From NCBI RefSeq assembly GCF_001434895.1, contig NZ_AZEE01000030.1, positions 1 through 64,000 of the forward strand: a stretch of 64,000 nt of DNA, written 5' to 3'. Shown piece after piece: positions 52,386 through 61,737 of this stretch (position 1 is the stretch's first letter; each line of letters opens with the position of its first letter). The DNA is from Secundilactobacillus odoratitofui DSM 19909 = JCM 15043. GTDB taxonomy: Bacteria; Bacillota; Bacilli; Lactobacillales; Lactobacillaceae. The notes under the pieces were generated by a model that searched no databases, had not been told where the DNA came from, and was given only the letters and a program-made list of their open reading frames with translations. Both the position numbers and the translations under genes were made by a program.

Positions 52386-53300
52386 ATGGCTGAAAATGAA
52401 GAACGATTACGCCGGACAATGATGTTTGTTCCTGGTAACAACCCAGCAATGGTGAAGGACGCCGGTATTTACGGTGCCGATTCTATTATGTTTGACCTTG
52501 AAGATTCCGTTTCAATGGCTGAAAAGGACGCTGCTCGGGTATTGGTTTATGAAGCCCTCCAAACCCAAGATTACGGTGACGCCGAATTAGTCGTTCGGGT
52601 GAATGGTCAAGATACACCATACTATGAAAACGATGTTAAGGCGATGGTGAAAGCGGGTATCGATATTATCCGGTTACCAAAGGCTGAATCACCAGAAATG
52701 GTACAACAATTGGAAGCAGATATTATCGCTGCTGAAAAGCAATTTGGCTTACCAGAAGGCTCAACTGGTTTGATGGCAGCCATTGAAAGCGCTAAGGGTG
52801 TCATGAACGCTTACCCAATTGCTTCAGCTTCTAAACGGATGATGGGAATTGCGCTTTCTGCTGAAGATTACACCACTGATATGAAGACCCACCGCTATCC
52901 AGATGGTGCCGAATTGGAATTTGCACGTAACATGGTGTTGCACGCCGCTCGTGCAGCTGGTGTTGCAGCCTTTGATACGGTGTTCACTAACATGGACGAT
53001 ACTGAAGGTTTCTACCGCGAAACTGAATACATTCACCAACTTGGTTTTGACGGCAAGTCACTTGTTAACCCACGTCAAATTCCAATGGTTAACAAGGTCT
53101 ACGAACCAACTGAAAAGGAAATTCGCAACGCTAAGAACGTGATTAATGCGATTGAAGAGGCTCGTTTAAAGGGGTCAGGTGTTATTTCAATGAACGGCCA
53201 AATGGTTGACCGTCCCGTTGTATTACGTGCACAACGTGTGATGCGAATTGCAAAGGCTTCAAACCTAGTTGATGAGGAGGGTAATTACATTGAAAAATAG
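52386..53300 (+). CDS. citE: Citrate lyase beta chain (citryl-CoA lyase)
   Basis: 304 aa. Cleaves citryl-ACP to oxaloacetate and acetyl-ACP. HpcH/HpaI fold: [36 protein letters not shown] with Asp/Glu for Mg, [10 protein letters not shown] and [15 protein letters not shown] is 1 bp after the citD stop, GGAGG upstream. Overlaps citF by 11 bp. Confidence 0.96.
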   Translation: MAENEERLRRTMMFVPGNNPAMVKDAGIYGADSIMFDLEDSVSMAEKDAARVLVYEALQTQDYGDAELVVRVNGQDTPYYENDVKAMVKAGIDIIRLPKAESPEMVQQLEADIIAAEKQFGLPEGSTGLMAAIESAKGVMNAYPIASASKRMMGIALSAEDYTTDMKTHRYPDGAELEFARNMVLHAARAAGVAAFDTVFTNMDDTEGFYRETEYIHQLGFDGKSLVNPRQIPMVNKVYEPTEKEIRNAKNVINAIEEARLKGSGVISMNGQMVDRPVVLRAQRVMRIAKASNLVDEEGNYIEK

Positions 53301-54828
53301 TGTTGATCGCGACTTACCAGAAGACGTTATGAAAGATTTAAACTACCAACCATTTGAAAGCACTGAAATTGGTCACCCAGAGATCCAACGGGTTGCACCT
53401 AAAGTGCACGTTTCAACTGGTGATGACAAGGTTGTCACTTCAATTAAGGCTGTCGTAAAGGATACCCTTAAAGATGGCATGACCATTTCATTTCACCACC
53501 ACTTCCGAAATGGTGACTTTGTGTTCAACGAAGTCATGCGTGAAATTATCGATGCAGGCTACAAGGACCTGACGTTGGCACCTAGTTCATTAACCGGTGT
53601 GATGAATGACATGGTGATCGAAGCAATCAAAGCTGGGACCATTACCCACATCACGAGTTCTGGGATGCGTGGATCACTGGGTGACTTCGTTTCACACGGT
53701 GGTTTGAAGAACCCCGTCATTTTCCGGTCACATGGTAACCGTGCTCGGGCAATTGAACACGGCGATATCAAAATCGACGTTGCTTTCTTGGGTGTACCAA
53801 ATGCGGATGCCTTAGGTAATGCTAACGGGATGGCCGGTGACGCAGTGTTTGGCTCATTAGGTTATGCTTTGATGGACGCCCAATACGCTGACAAAGTTGT
53901 TTTGTTAACGGACAACATCGTTAAGTATCCAAACACACCAGCTTCAATTAAGCAAACGCAGGTTGATTACGTGGTTAGAGTTGATAAAGTCGGTGACCCA
54001 GACAAGATTGGTTCAGGTGCCACTCGATTCACGAAGGACCCTAAGGAATTAAAGATTGCGTCGACTGTTAATGACGTCATCGTGAACTCGCCATACTTCA
54101 AAGATGGCTTCTCATTCCAAACTGGTTCTGGTGGTGCTGCTTTAGCCGTTACCCGTTACTTACGTCAAGCGATGATCGATAACAAGATCAAAGCTTCATT
54201 TGCCTTGGGTGGTATCACTAAGCCAACCACTGACCTCTTAGCTGAAGGCTTGGTTGATAAAGTGATGGACGTGCAAGACTTTGATAAGGGTGCTGCTGAT
54301 TCAATGCACACCAACGCTAACCAACAAGAAATTGATGCGTCATGGTATGCTGATCCAGATAACAAGGGTGCCATGGTTGATCAATTAGACGTTGTCATTT
54401 TAAGTGCCCTTGAAATTGACACGAAGTTCAACGTTAATGTCATGTCCGGTTCCGACGGCGTTATTCGTGGTGCCATTGGTGGTCACCAAGACGCTGCAAC
54501 GGCTAAACTCACCATTATTTCAGCACCATTAGTTCGTGGCCGAATTGCAACAATCGTGCCAGACGTCACGACTGTGGTGACGCCTGGTGATTCAGTGGAT
54601 GTGTTGGTTACGGAATACGGGATTGCAATCAACCCTAAGCGTCAAGACTTAGTGAAGTCATTAAGTAACTTACCCGGCGTGCCAGTTTACACGATCGACG
54701 AACTTCAGCAATTAGCTGAAAAGAAGGTTGGTAAGCCAAAGCCACTTGAATTCACTGACCGGACTGTTGCTATGATCGAATATCGTGACGGTTCAATTAT
54801 TGATACAATTAAAGAAGTTAAGGATTAA
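53290..54828 (+). CDS. citF: Citrate lyase alpha chain (citrate-ACP transferase)
   Basis: 512 aa. Swaps acetyl for citrate on the ACP subunit. Typical stretches: [43 protein letters not shown] and [23 protein letters not shown] 53290 follows GAGGAGGG, 8 bases away; the in-frame ATG/TTG upstream overlap that site. Translationally coupled to citE. Confidence 0.96.
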   Translation: MKNSVDRDLPEDVMKDLNYQPFESTEIGHPEIQRVAPKVHVSTGDDKVVTSIKAVVKDTLKDGMTISFHHHFRNGDFVFNEVMREIIDAGYKDLTLAPSSLTGVMNDMVIEAIKAGTITHITSSGMRGSLGDFVSHGGLKNPVIFRSHGNRARAIEHGDIKIDVAFLGVPNADALGNANGMAGDAVFGSLGYALMDAQYADKVVLLTDNIVKYPNTPASIKQTQVDYVVRVDKVGDPDKIGSGATRFTKDPKELKIASTVNDVIVNSPYFKDGFSFQTGSGGAALAVTRYLRQAMIDNKIKASFALGGITKPTTDLLAEGLVDKVMDVQDFDKGAADSMHTNANQQEIDASWYADPDNKGAMVDQLDVVILSALEIDTKFNVNVMSGSDGVIRGAIGGHQDAATAKLTIISAPLVRGRIATIVPDVTTVVTPGDSVDVLVTEYGIAINPKRQDLVKSLSNLPGVPVYTIDELQQLAEKKVGKPKPLEFTDRTVAMIEYRDGSIIDTIKEVKD

Positions 54829-54857
54829 AAACGTTCGCGCAACGGAGGGATACGGTT

Positions 54858-55427
54858 ATGGGGTCAATTTTTCAAACTGGCGAGCCACAAGTGATTAACG
54901 ATGTACTTCAAAATCGTGATCAACGGGTTGCATTACAACAACACCTGTTATCGCGGTTTCCCAAGCATACGTTAATTGCGATTAAGTTAAACGTACCGGG
55001 ACCAATCAAAAATAACGCACAGTTACGTCGCCTATTTGAGACGGGGGTCGCCCGTTTTTATGAGCAGCTTAAAACGCTGACTCGTGACTTCCAGACGGTG
55101 GCACAGTGGGATAAACCGACTGGTAACGAGTTGTTTATCACGACGACTTTGGCACCAGTTACAACCAAAAAATTGGCCGTTTCATTTGAAGATCACGATA
55201 CCTTAGGCCGATTGTTTGATGTTGATGTTTTAACCGCAGATCAACAACGCGCACTGTCACGTTCCGACTTTTCGATGCCCGTTCGTAAATGTTTAATTTG
55301 TAACCGAATTGCCAAGGACTGTGCTCGGTCACGGCGGCATTCGGTGACTGACTTGCAAACCAAAATCAGTGAGCTCTATGCCACAGAATTTGAACCCGGT
55401 GGAGGACCCGAACCATGGTTGAATTAG
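54858..55427 (+). CDS. citX: Apo-citrate lyase phosphoribosyl-dephospho-CoA transferase
   Basis: 189 aa. Attaches the prosthetic group made by CitG to CitD. Family pattern: LIAIKLNVPGPIKN (G-PGP-K), and CLICNRIAKDCARSRRH with its Cys pair. GGAGG before the ATG; overlaps citG by 13 bp. Confidence 0.93.
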   Translation: MGSIFQTGEPQVINDVLQNRDQRVALQQHLLSRFPKHTLIAIKLNVPGPIKNNAQLRRLFETGVARFYEQLKTLTRDFQTVAQWDKPTGNELFITTTLAPVTTKKLAVSFEDHDTLGRLFDVDVLTADQQRALSRSDFSMPVRKCLICNRIAKDCARSRRHSVTDLQTKISELYATEFEPGGGPEPWLN

Positions 55428-56263
55428 CCCAAAAGGCAATCGTTGATGACGCGTTACGTGCGTTGTTATACGAAGTCAGTGTGAACCCTAAACCAGGGCT
55501 TGTGGATCCAGTTTCAAGTGGGCCACATCCTGACATGGACGTGTTTACGTTTATCGATAGCACCGTGAGCTTACGCGAGTATTTTACGACCTGCGCTACG
55601 ACTGGCGCTTCGTTTACGGGTTCAGCCTTACCTGAATTGTTTACTGCGATTCGACCAGTTGGGGTTGCGGCAGAACGTTCGATGTTTGCTGCGACGAAGG
55701 GTGTGAACACCCACAAAGGGGCCATCTTTTCGTTGGGCATCTTGGTCACGGCAGCTGCCTATCAATTAGAGCATGATCAACTGACACTGATGTCAATTGT
55801 GAAAGCGATGCTCGTTGGACTAACTACCCATGATTTTGATCATTTGGCTGATAAACCCGATACAGAATTAACGGCTGGTGAGCGTCAATTTTTACAATTT
55901 GGCATTACCGGTATCAGAGGCGAAGCCGAAGCCGGTTATCCGACCATTATGACCGTTGGGTTACCCGCTTTAAAGCGCAGTAAAGGCACAACTAATCAGC
56001 GTTTGTTAGATACCTTAATTGCGATAATGGGGCATTCGGTTGATACGAATCTGGTCAAGCGAGCTAAGTCTAACGAAATCGTGGCTTGGGCTCATCAGCA
56101 AGCCCAGCACTATTTTGAACTAGGTGGTAGTCAGACAGCTGAAGGCATGGCGTTTCTTGCTGAACTGAACGAAACCTTCTTACAGCGCAATTTAAGCTTA
56201 GGCGGTTCGGCGGATTTGCTGATCCTCACCATTTTCCTAGGCTTGCGTGAACAGTTGTTATAA
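55415..56263 (+). CDS. citG: Triphosphoribosyl-dephospho-CoA synthase
   Basis: 282 aa. Makes the citrate lyase cofactor precursor from ATP and dephospho-CoA. Signature VNPKPGLVDPVSSGPHPDMD, GVNTHKGAIFSLGILV and GIRGEAEAGYPTI. Last gene of citMCDEFXG; no citrate carrier follows, a terminator does. Confidence 0.94.
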   Translation: MVELAQKAIVDDALRALLYEVSVNPKPGLVDPVSSGPHPDMDVFTFIDSTVSLREYFTTCATTGASFTGSALPELFTAIRPVGVAAERSMFAATKGVNTHKGAIFSLGILVTAAAYQLEHDQLTLMSIVKAMLVGLTTHDFDHLADKPDTELTAGERQFLQFGITGIRGEAEAGYPTIMTVGLPALKRSKGTTNQRLLDTLIAIMGHSVDTNLVKRAKSNEIVAWAHQQAQHYFELGGSQTAEGMAFLAELNETFLQRNLSLGGSADLLILTIFLGLREQLL

Positions 56264-56287
56264 AACGAATTATGATTGAACACAAAT

Positions 56288-56326
56288 AAACCGGTAATTG
56301 CCAACTTTGGCAGTTACCGGTTTTTT
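56288..56326 (+). terminator. Terminator of the cit operon
   Basis: AAACCGGTAA/TTACCGGTTT with inner TGCCA/GGCA, then T6. It confirms that citG ends the transcript. Confidence 0.88.
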
Positions 56327-56401
56327 GCGCATTGCTGAGACTTTTAAATTAATGATGAAGCTAGGTTCAATTCATGACCCAAAGTGTGGGCATGGCTGAA
56401 T

Positions 56402-58321
56402 TTACCAAATTTTAACGCGGTCTGCTGGTGCTTTATACATGCCATCGCCAGGTTTCACATCGAAGGTATCAAAGAAGTCATCCAGATTTTGAACCTGCAC
56501 GTTAGCCCGTAGTTTAGCAGGAGCGTGGACATCGATTGCTAATAGTAGTTGTTCGCGTTCTTGGGTGGCTTTTTGACGCCAAATAGCTGCCCAGTTTAAG
56601 AAGAAGGCACGCAGATCAACGTCTGGTTCACCTTTAGCGGCTTCCAGTGCGCAACTTAGGCCACCAGCATCAGCAATGTTTTCGGATACGGTCAGCTTGC
56701 CGTTCACGGTTTGGCCAGCATAGGCCAGTCCGTCGAACTCGTCAATCATGTTTTGGGCGAGTTCGTGGAAGTGCTTGTTGTCCGCCTCTGTCCACCAGTT
56801 ATTCAAGTTACCATACTCGTCAAACAGCGAGCCATTGTTATCGAAGGCATGCGAAATTTCGTGGGCAATCACTGCGCCGATACCACCAAAGTTTTGGCTG
56901 GATGATTGCTTAAGGCTATAGAATGGGGCTTGTAAAATCGCAGCTGGGAAAACGATGATATTGTGGAATGGATGGAAGTACGCATTAACAGTGTGTGCGC
57001 TCATTTCCCAACGGGTCCGATCGACTGGCTGGTTCCAACGAGCAAATTCATCCAGGTTACGGATTCGGGTGAAGGCCATCACGTTACTCAAGACACTACC
57101 GCCTTTACTTGCGGGGGTAACTTTAAACTGTTTGTAAAGGGCGTCAATCTGGTCTGGGTACCCAACTTGAATGCCGAGCTTATCGAGTTTTAAAACAGCC
57201 TTATCACGAGTCGCTTTTCCTAACCAAGTGTTGTTTGCTAAACGTTTCTTGTAAACATTTACCATTTTAACAACCATGTCATGCACATCTTGTTTAGCTG
57301 CTTCGCCAAAATACTTACGACCATAGTAGTCACCGACAACTTGATCAAAGACACCAGTCGCTAGGTCATAAGCGGCTTTTTTCTGGTTACGGGCTTCCTT
57401 ACGTCCACTCAGCGCACGGCCATAGATGGTACTGGTTTGCCGCTGCTCTTCAGTGAGGTAGCTTGAGAGGCCCATGACGGTTTTGACCAATAACCAACTC
57501 TTCATGGCTGCAAAGTGATCATCACTCAAAATCTCATTAAGTGCTTCGAAGTAGTCAGGTTCAGGGGTGATAATCACCTCTGGTGTGCCGTTGACCAACG
57601 TCGTAATCGCAGTTTTAAGGTCTAATTGGCTGGTACTTGCAGCAATTTGGTCAAGGGTGCGTGGGTTGTACATTTTACTGTAGTCGGCACCTTCCTCAGC
57701 TGATTTAACGTGTGGGGCGACTGACCGGTCAAAGGCAATGGCTTGTTTAACGATGGTGGATGCGTGCGCGTCGTCGTAGCCCGCCTGAGTTAACAGTTGC
57801 GTCATCATCTTAGTAAAGACCGGCATGAGCTGTTGAGCTGCCTGGTTACCAGCTTCGTAGTAGGTTTTATCGGGTAAGAATAAGCGCGGGCCACCGGCAA
57901 ATAGCGCGTAGGTGGTAGAATTTTTCATGTCTGAATCAATATCAAGTGAGAAGGGTGTTGGTAAACCAGTCAAGATCCAGTCGGCCAACTGGTCACTGAG
58001 ATCTTGATAGTTATTCAGTGCTTCGATACGATCTAAAAATGGTTTTAAAGGCTTGCTGCCATCTTGTTCTCGCTTGTCAAAGTCGCGGACCAGCTGGTAA
58101 AAGGCTTTGAATTGATTCATTTCATCTGAATTAACGTCTAATTGGCCAGCCAATAATTGATCAAAATCAGCCATCAGCGTTTCTTCAATGCCATCGGCCA
58201 AGTCAGTGAAGCCACCCGTTGTAGCATGGTCACCGGGAATCGTCGCGGTTTTAAGCCACTCGCCATTTACGGCATCGTATAGGTCATTTTTAAGTTCAGG
58301 TTCATTGATTGTTTCTGCCAT
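56402..58321 (-). CDS. pepO: M13-family zinc endopeptidase PepO (neprilysin-like)
   Basis: 639 aa intracellular oligopeptidase. Zinc site VIAHEISHAFDNNG with the third ligand Glu in ENIADAGGLSC; NAYFHPFHNIIVFPAAIL is the substrate-binding NAY-x-P region. No signal peptide, so cytosolic like lactococcal PepO. GGAGG precedes ATG 58321. It degrades peptides imported by Opp-type systems. Confidence 0.95.
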   Translation of the reverse strand: MAETINEPELKNDLYDAVNGEWLKTATIPGDHATTGGFTDLADGIEETLMADFDQLLAGQLDVNSDEMNQFKAFYQLVRDFDKREQDGSKPLKPFLDRIEALNNYQDLSDQLADWILTGLPTPFSLDIDSDMKNSTTYALFAGGPRLFLPDKTYYEAGNQAAQQLMPVFTKMMTQLLTQAGYDDAHASTIVKQAIAFDRSVAPHVKSAEEGADYSKMYNPRTLDQIAASTSQLDLKTAITTLVNGTPEVIITPEPDYFEALNEILSDDHFAAMKSWLLVKTVMGLSSYLTEEQRQTSTIYGRALSGRKEARNQKKAAYDLATGVFDQVVGDYYGRKYFGEAAKQDVHDMVVKMVNVYKKRLANNTWLGKATRDKAVLKLDKLGIQVGYPDQIDALYKQFKVTPASKGGSVLSNVMAFTRIRNLDEFARWNQPVDRTRWEMSAHTVNAYFHPFHNIIVFPAAILQAPFYSLKQSSSQNFGGIGAVIAHEISHAFDNNGSLFDEYGNLNNWWTEADNKHFHELAQNMIDEFDGLAYAGQTVNGKLTVSENIADAGGLSCALEAAKGEPDVDLRAFFLNWAAIWRQKATQEREQLLLAIDVHAPAKLRANVQVQNLDDFFDTFDVKPGDGMYKAPADRVKIW

Positions 58322-58413
58322 ATGAAAACCTCCAAGTTATCTGATAGATTGTAACTAGTATACTGCTGTAAAATTCAATTTTAAACGAAAAGTCTTTCAC
58401 GAATTGCTCAATT

Positions 58414-58449
58414 AAAAAAGAGTGAACGTTGTTTAATAAGTTCACTCTT
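58414..58449 (-). terminator. Terminator of uspA
   Basis: Minus strand AAGAGTGAAC with GTTCACTCTT, then T6. Confidence 0.87.
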
Positions 58450-58481
58450 AGAGTAAGTTCATTGATAACGTCAGGATGTGG

Positions 58482-58910
58482 TTACTGACCGACCACTAAA
58501 ACCGGTGTGGTGGACTTGCGGACCACGTAGGCGGTGGTTGAGCCCATAATCGCGCGGTTGAGACCGTGAACCCCTGATTTACCAATTACCGTAAGATTGG
58601 TGCCATAACGCTCTGGTATTGACTCTGCGATGGCTTGTTTGGGAATCCCGACTTCAAACTGTGTTTCTAGTGCGACCTGAGCTTTTTCACCATGAGCCTT
58701 GGCTTCAGCCAAAGTGGCCTCAGCTTGCTCTTTCATGTGGGTCATGATATCAGTACCAAAGCGGGCACCGTACTGCGTATAACTTTGGTCGTTGGCAACT
58801 ACAACTGCAAGTACCTGTGCTTGATAGTGTTTTGCCAGGTCCAGTGCAGCGTCTAAAGCCTGAAATGCGTTTTGGCTACCATCCAGTGGCACTAAGAGTT
58901 TGGAAAACAT
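58482..58910 (-). CDS. uspA: Universal stress protein UspA family
   Basis: 142 aa. N-terminal MFSKLLVPLDGSQNAFQAL and the ATP-binding end VIGKSGVHGLNRAIMGSTTAYVV (G-2x-G-9x-GS) are both complete, so it should bind ATP. ATG 58910 follows GGAGGTG; 58925 would include the site. Confidence 0.92.
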   Translation of the reverse strand: MFSKLLVPLDGSQNAFQALDAALDLAKHYQAQVLAVVVANDQSYTQYGARFGTDIMTHMKEQAEATLAEAKAHGEKAQVALETQFEVGIPKQAIAESIPERYGTNLTVIGKSGVHGLNRAIMGSTTAYVVRKSTTPVLVVGQ

Positions 58911-58957
58911 GCGCAACACCTCCATAAGTTTAATCTACTACTATACTACCATAAAGT

Positions 58958-60541
58958 TTAATCGTTACGTACATATACGCACTGTCCCTTGAGCCAAGTT
59001 TCGTTCACTTTAACTTGACCAAGTTGATCACTTGGCGAGGTGAATGGATCTTGATTTAAAATCACAAAATCTGCACGCATCCCGGGCACTAACTGGCCGT
59101 TATATTTCAAACCGCCAATTTTAGCTGCATCTCGCGTATAGCCAAGAACTGCTTGGCCAACACTAATGGCTTCGTCAGCATTGACAACATCCCCGTTAGT
59201 GGCCTGTCGGGTCACCGCGGCCTGCATGGCAATGAATGGATCGTCGGGTTCGGCCCAAGGGGTGCAGGGAGCGTCTGAACTCAGTGCAGTGGGGGCGGCT
59301 TCAAGCATTGATTTGATGCGGTAAGCGGTTTTGAATTGATCTGGTGATAAAAAGTGACGGTATGATTCATCTTCTGCAAAAAAGAAGATTGGTTGGGTCA
59401 CTAGGGCGAAGTTCATGGTAGCCGACTTAATTTGTGCCAACATGGCATCATCCAGGAGTGTGGCGTGTTCGATGCGAATCGATGGTCGATCGGTTAGCCA
59501 AGGTGTTAAATCGGCTGTTGTATCGATAATTAACTGAATAGCTGCATCACCCATCGCGTGCACGGCCACTTGTAAGTGGTGTTGACGGGCAAAGTCAACG
59601 GCCGCCAGGAGATCATTTGGTTGAGTGAGTTGGACGCCATTTTGACCAGTTGGGTAAGGTGCCTTGTTCCAGGCCGTCTCACCCGAAATACTGCCGTCCA
59701 TGAAGACTTTGAGACCAGCTACAGTTAATAATTGGTCGCTTTGTGGCATTACGAGTGGCTGCGCTTGTTTTTGGACCTCAGACCAAACGTAGTAGATTGC
59801 GGCTTGAGGTTGAAAACCACGACTGACGGCATCTTCATATAGCTTTAGGCTGTCGTAAGGTTGTTTGCGGCCCATTAACTCACCGATTGCAACCAGACCA
59901 TTTTCAAGGTAGTGGGTCGATGTTTTTAACATGTTATCGACGTCGGCCGCATAATTTTGGGCGGATTTTGCGCGAATCAGCAGCTGTGTGGCAGCTACTT
60001 CTTGCATGTAACCGTTTGGACGACCGTCTGCAAAGTGGCCAATGTGGCCGCCCTTGGGGTCTGGTGTTTCAGCTGTGATACCTGCTAATGCCAGTGCTTT
60101 TGAGTTGCCAACCGATGAGTGGCAATCAGAGCGGTAAATAAAGATGGGTTGAGTGGTGGTAATTGCATCTAGGTCGTCGACGGTGGGCGTTCGGTGTTCC
60201 TTTAGCTTTGTTTCATCAAAGCCCCAGCCTTCGAGCCAAGTGGCTTCGTCTTGTCCAAACTGTGGTGAATAGCGCATTGCGGTTTGCAGTTCTGAAATAC
60301 TGTTGACTAGGGGTGGCGTACAGGCGACACCGTGCAAGGCATCGGCTATGTACTTGGGGTGGGTGTGAATATCTAATAGACCGGGTAGAATGGTCTGTTG
60401 GTGGAGATCAATCGTGGGTTCTTCCGTGACTTCTTGATCATCGCCGATCCATGTGATGTGACCATTTTCAACACGCATGGCACTCACAAAGTCAGAAGTG
60501 CTCCGACCAGTAAAAATGTGTCCGTTAACATACGTTGACAT
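58958..60541 (-). CDS. Amidohydrolase, YtcJ-like
   Basis: 527 aa metal-dependent hydrolase. N-terminal DIHTHPKY metal motif; then RIEHATLLDDAMLAQIK (His), VHAMGDAAIQ (His) and LSSDAPCTPWAEPDDPF (Asp). YtcJ-like amidohydrolases act on formamide or exocyclic amide bonds, substrate unknown here. AGGAGG precedes ATG 60541. Confidence 0.9.
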   Translation of the reverse strand: MSTYVNGHIFTGRSTSDFVSAMRVENGHITWIGDDQEVTEEPTIDLHQQTILPGLLDIHTHPKYIADALHGVACTPPLVNSISELQTAMRYSPQFGQDEATWLEGWGFDETKLKEHRTPTVDDLDAITTTQPIFIYRSDCHSSVGNSKALALAGITAETPDPKGGHIGHFADGRPNGYMQEVAATQLLIRAKSAQNYAADVDNMLKTSTHYLENGLVAIGELMGRKQPYDSLKLYEDAVSRGFQPQAAIYYVWSEVQKQAQPLVMPQSDQLLTVAGLKVFMDGSISGETAWNKAPYPTGQNGVQLTQPNDLLAAVDFARQHHLQVAVHAMGDAAIQLIIDTTADLTPWLTDRPSIRIEHATLLDDAMLAQIKSATMNFALVTQPIFFFAEDESYRHFLSPDQFKTAYRIKSMLEAAPTALSSDAPCTPWAEPDDPFIAMQAAVTRQATNGDVVNADEAISVGQAVLGYTRDAAKIGGLKYNGQLVPGMRADFVILNQDPFTSPSDQLGQVKVNETWLKGQCVYVRND

Positions 60542-60688
60542 GACGCAATTCCTCCTTGAATTGGGTAAATTATCTTTAAAAATAAAACGCTTTCAAATAT
60601 AGTTTACCGATTTTTAGGTGTAAAAAAAAGTTAATTTGCGAAATCCTTTGCTGGCGCATGGTCGGCGATTGTGGTGAAAAAGTCAAGA

Positions 60689-60717
60689 TTGAAATCAAAT
60701 TTTTGGCTTCATATAAT
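60689..60717 (+). promoter_or_regulatory. Promoter of the 74-aa gene
   Basis: -35 TTGAAA (60689-60694), 17-bp spacer, -10 TATAAT (60712-60717). Nearly ideal; leader about 26 nt. Confidence 0.75.
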
Positions 60718-60749
60718 GGAAATCGAGTTCTTAAATCGGGGGGATTAGC

Positions 60750-60974
60750 ATGCAGCAATCAACGCAGGAATTAGCATCAACCATCACAGCAGCTTATCAT
60801 CACAATTGGGTCATTAAACTCAACTTGAATCAGTCTCAAGACGTGACTGGCATGGTGAGTACGTCACCCAACCACGGCGTCTTTTATTTAACGCATCAGG
60901 GCGATATCGAGAAATTTGATTTAGCTGATTTGGATGACGTGACCATTTTAGAGGAAAAATGGTGGCAAGATTAA
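60750..60974 (+). CDS. Hypothetical protein, 74 aa
   Basis: Small soluble acidic protein, mostly beta-like (WVIKLNLNQSQDVTGMV, HGVFYLTHQGDIEKFDLADL), perhaps a WYL/YolD-like small fold but no family is certain. Strong promoter and terminator of its own. Its ribosome site GGGGGGATTAG carries nine bases (GGGGGATTA) complementary to TAATCCCCC in the candidate RNA at 19788-20052. Confidence 0.7.
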   Translation: MQQSTQELASTITAAYHHNWVIKLNLNQSQDVTGMVSTSPNHGVFYLTHQGDIEKFDLADLDDVTILEEKWWQD

Positions 60975-60993
60975 TCGAATATTTCAATGTGTT

Positions 60994-61026
60994 AAAGCAC
61001 AGTCATTTTTTGGCTGTGCTTTTTTT
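60994..61026 (+). terminator. Terminator of the 74-aa gene
   Basis: AAAGCACAG (60994-61002) with CTGTGCTTT (61014-61022), then T run. Confidence 0.9.
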
Positions 61027-61050
61027 AGAACTAGATTAAAGATAGTGAGA

Positions 61051-61101
61051 GCGCTCGCCTTCGGCCACCACCCAAAAACTGGCTTCTGGCACTACGGCTG
61101 A
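61051..61101 (-). repeat. Remnant of type 1 element (internally deleted)
   Basis: Only the outer parts remain on the minus strand: flank AGCCGTAGTGCCAGAAG, the T5-containing arm, then directly the far flank GGCCGAAGGCGAGC. The three inner hairpins are lost. Confidence 0.75.
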
Positions 61102-61220
61102 GATTGTGAGTGATACTTCTATGCCATATTCACTAGAACAGAGGATAAAATAATACCATTTGCAATGATAACGTTTCCTGAAGTGATAGTGATAGTAATG
61201 AACAACTTTCCAAATTAAAA

Positions 61221-61305
61221 GAGGCGGAAGACACTTGGTTTTCGTGGCTGAAGCCGGTCCCACAGTAACTGAAAAGGAGCGTTACCTGGAGTGAAGTAGC
61301 AGTGA
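61221..61305 (+). repeat. Remnant of type 2 element (5' truncated)
   Basis: Starts in GAGGCGGAAGACAC and keeps hairpin 3, GGTCCCACAG, the right arm and flank ACCTGGAGTG. With the preceding remnant it repeats the type 1 minus / type 2 plus arrangement of copies B/C and E/F. Confidence 0.75.
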
Positions 61306-61327
61306 AGGTTTAATCTAAGTAGAATCG

Positions 61328-61380
61328 AAAAAACGCCTCAGTCAACTAACCAATAATGGTTGTTTGACTGAGACGTTTTT
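61328..61380. terminator. Bidirectional terminator by the 38-aa gene
   Basis: CTCAGTCAA (61337-61345) with TTGACTGAG (61364-61372), outer A5CG/CGT5. On the minus strand it lies 26 bp after the small gene stop. Confidence 0.82.
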
Positions 61381-61405
61381 ACTTGCTAAGCATTCAGAAT
61401 TCGAA

Positions 61406-61522
61406 TTACTTCTTGTTCTTAAGCCATTGTTGCAAGTTTGAAATTTCTTTTTGACGCTTGGCGTCCTTCTTTTGGTTCACTGGACGACGGCCTTGTACGC
61501 CATGTGGATGTGCTTTTCTCAT
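61406..61522 (-). CDS. Small basic protein, 38 aa
   Basis: Begins MRKAHPHGVQGRRPVNQ and ends LQQWLKNKK. Strongly basic N-terminus and a short C-terminal helix. GAGGG lies at the right distance before ATG 61522, and a terminator follows, so it is probably expressed. It could bind RNA or ribosomes by charge (inference); no family named. Confidence 0.65.
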   Translation of the reverse strand: MRKAHPHGVQGRRPVNQKKDAKRQKEISNLQQWLKNKK

Positions 61523-61737
61523 GTGTCTAACCCTCACTTTAAAAATATGATGTAATCAATCATTTAACTATTCTAACGCATGTAAGGGGGTGAATGCAAG
61601 TGCCGGTTGCGTAAAGTTCACTTTTGAGATAACACAGCGTTAGTTGGCGCTAAAAGTAACTGTTTTTTTAACCTTTTATCGTGACTGCATTTTAACATTC
61701 TGTTTATGATATGATGGTGTTCGACGAGGTGGAATCA

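Noticed and set aside
55366-55749. 127-aa minus-strand frame over citX/citG
   Set aside because: It is the antisense shadow of strongly conserved citG with no ribosome site.
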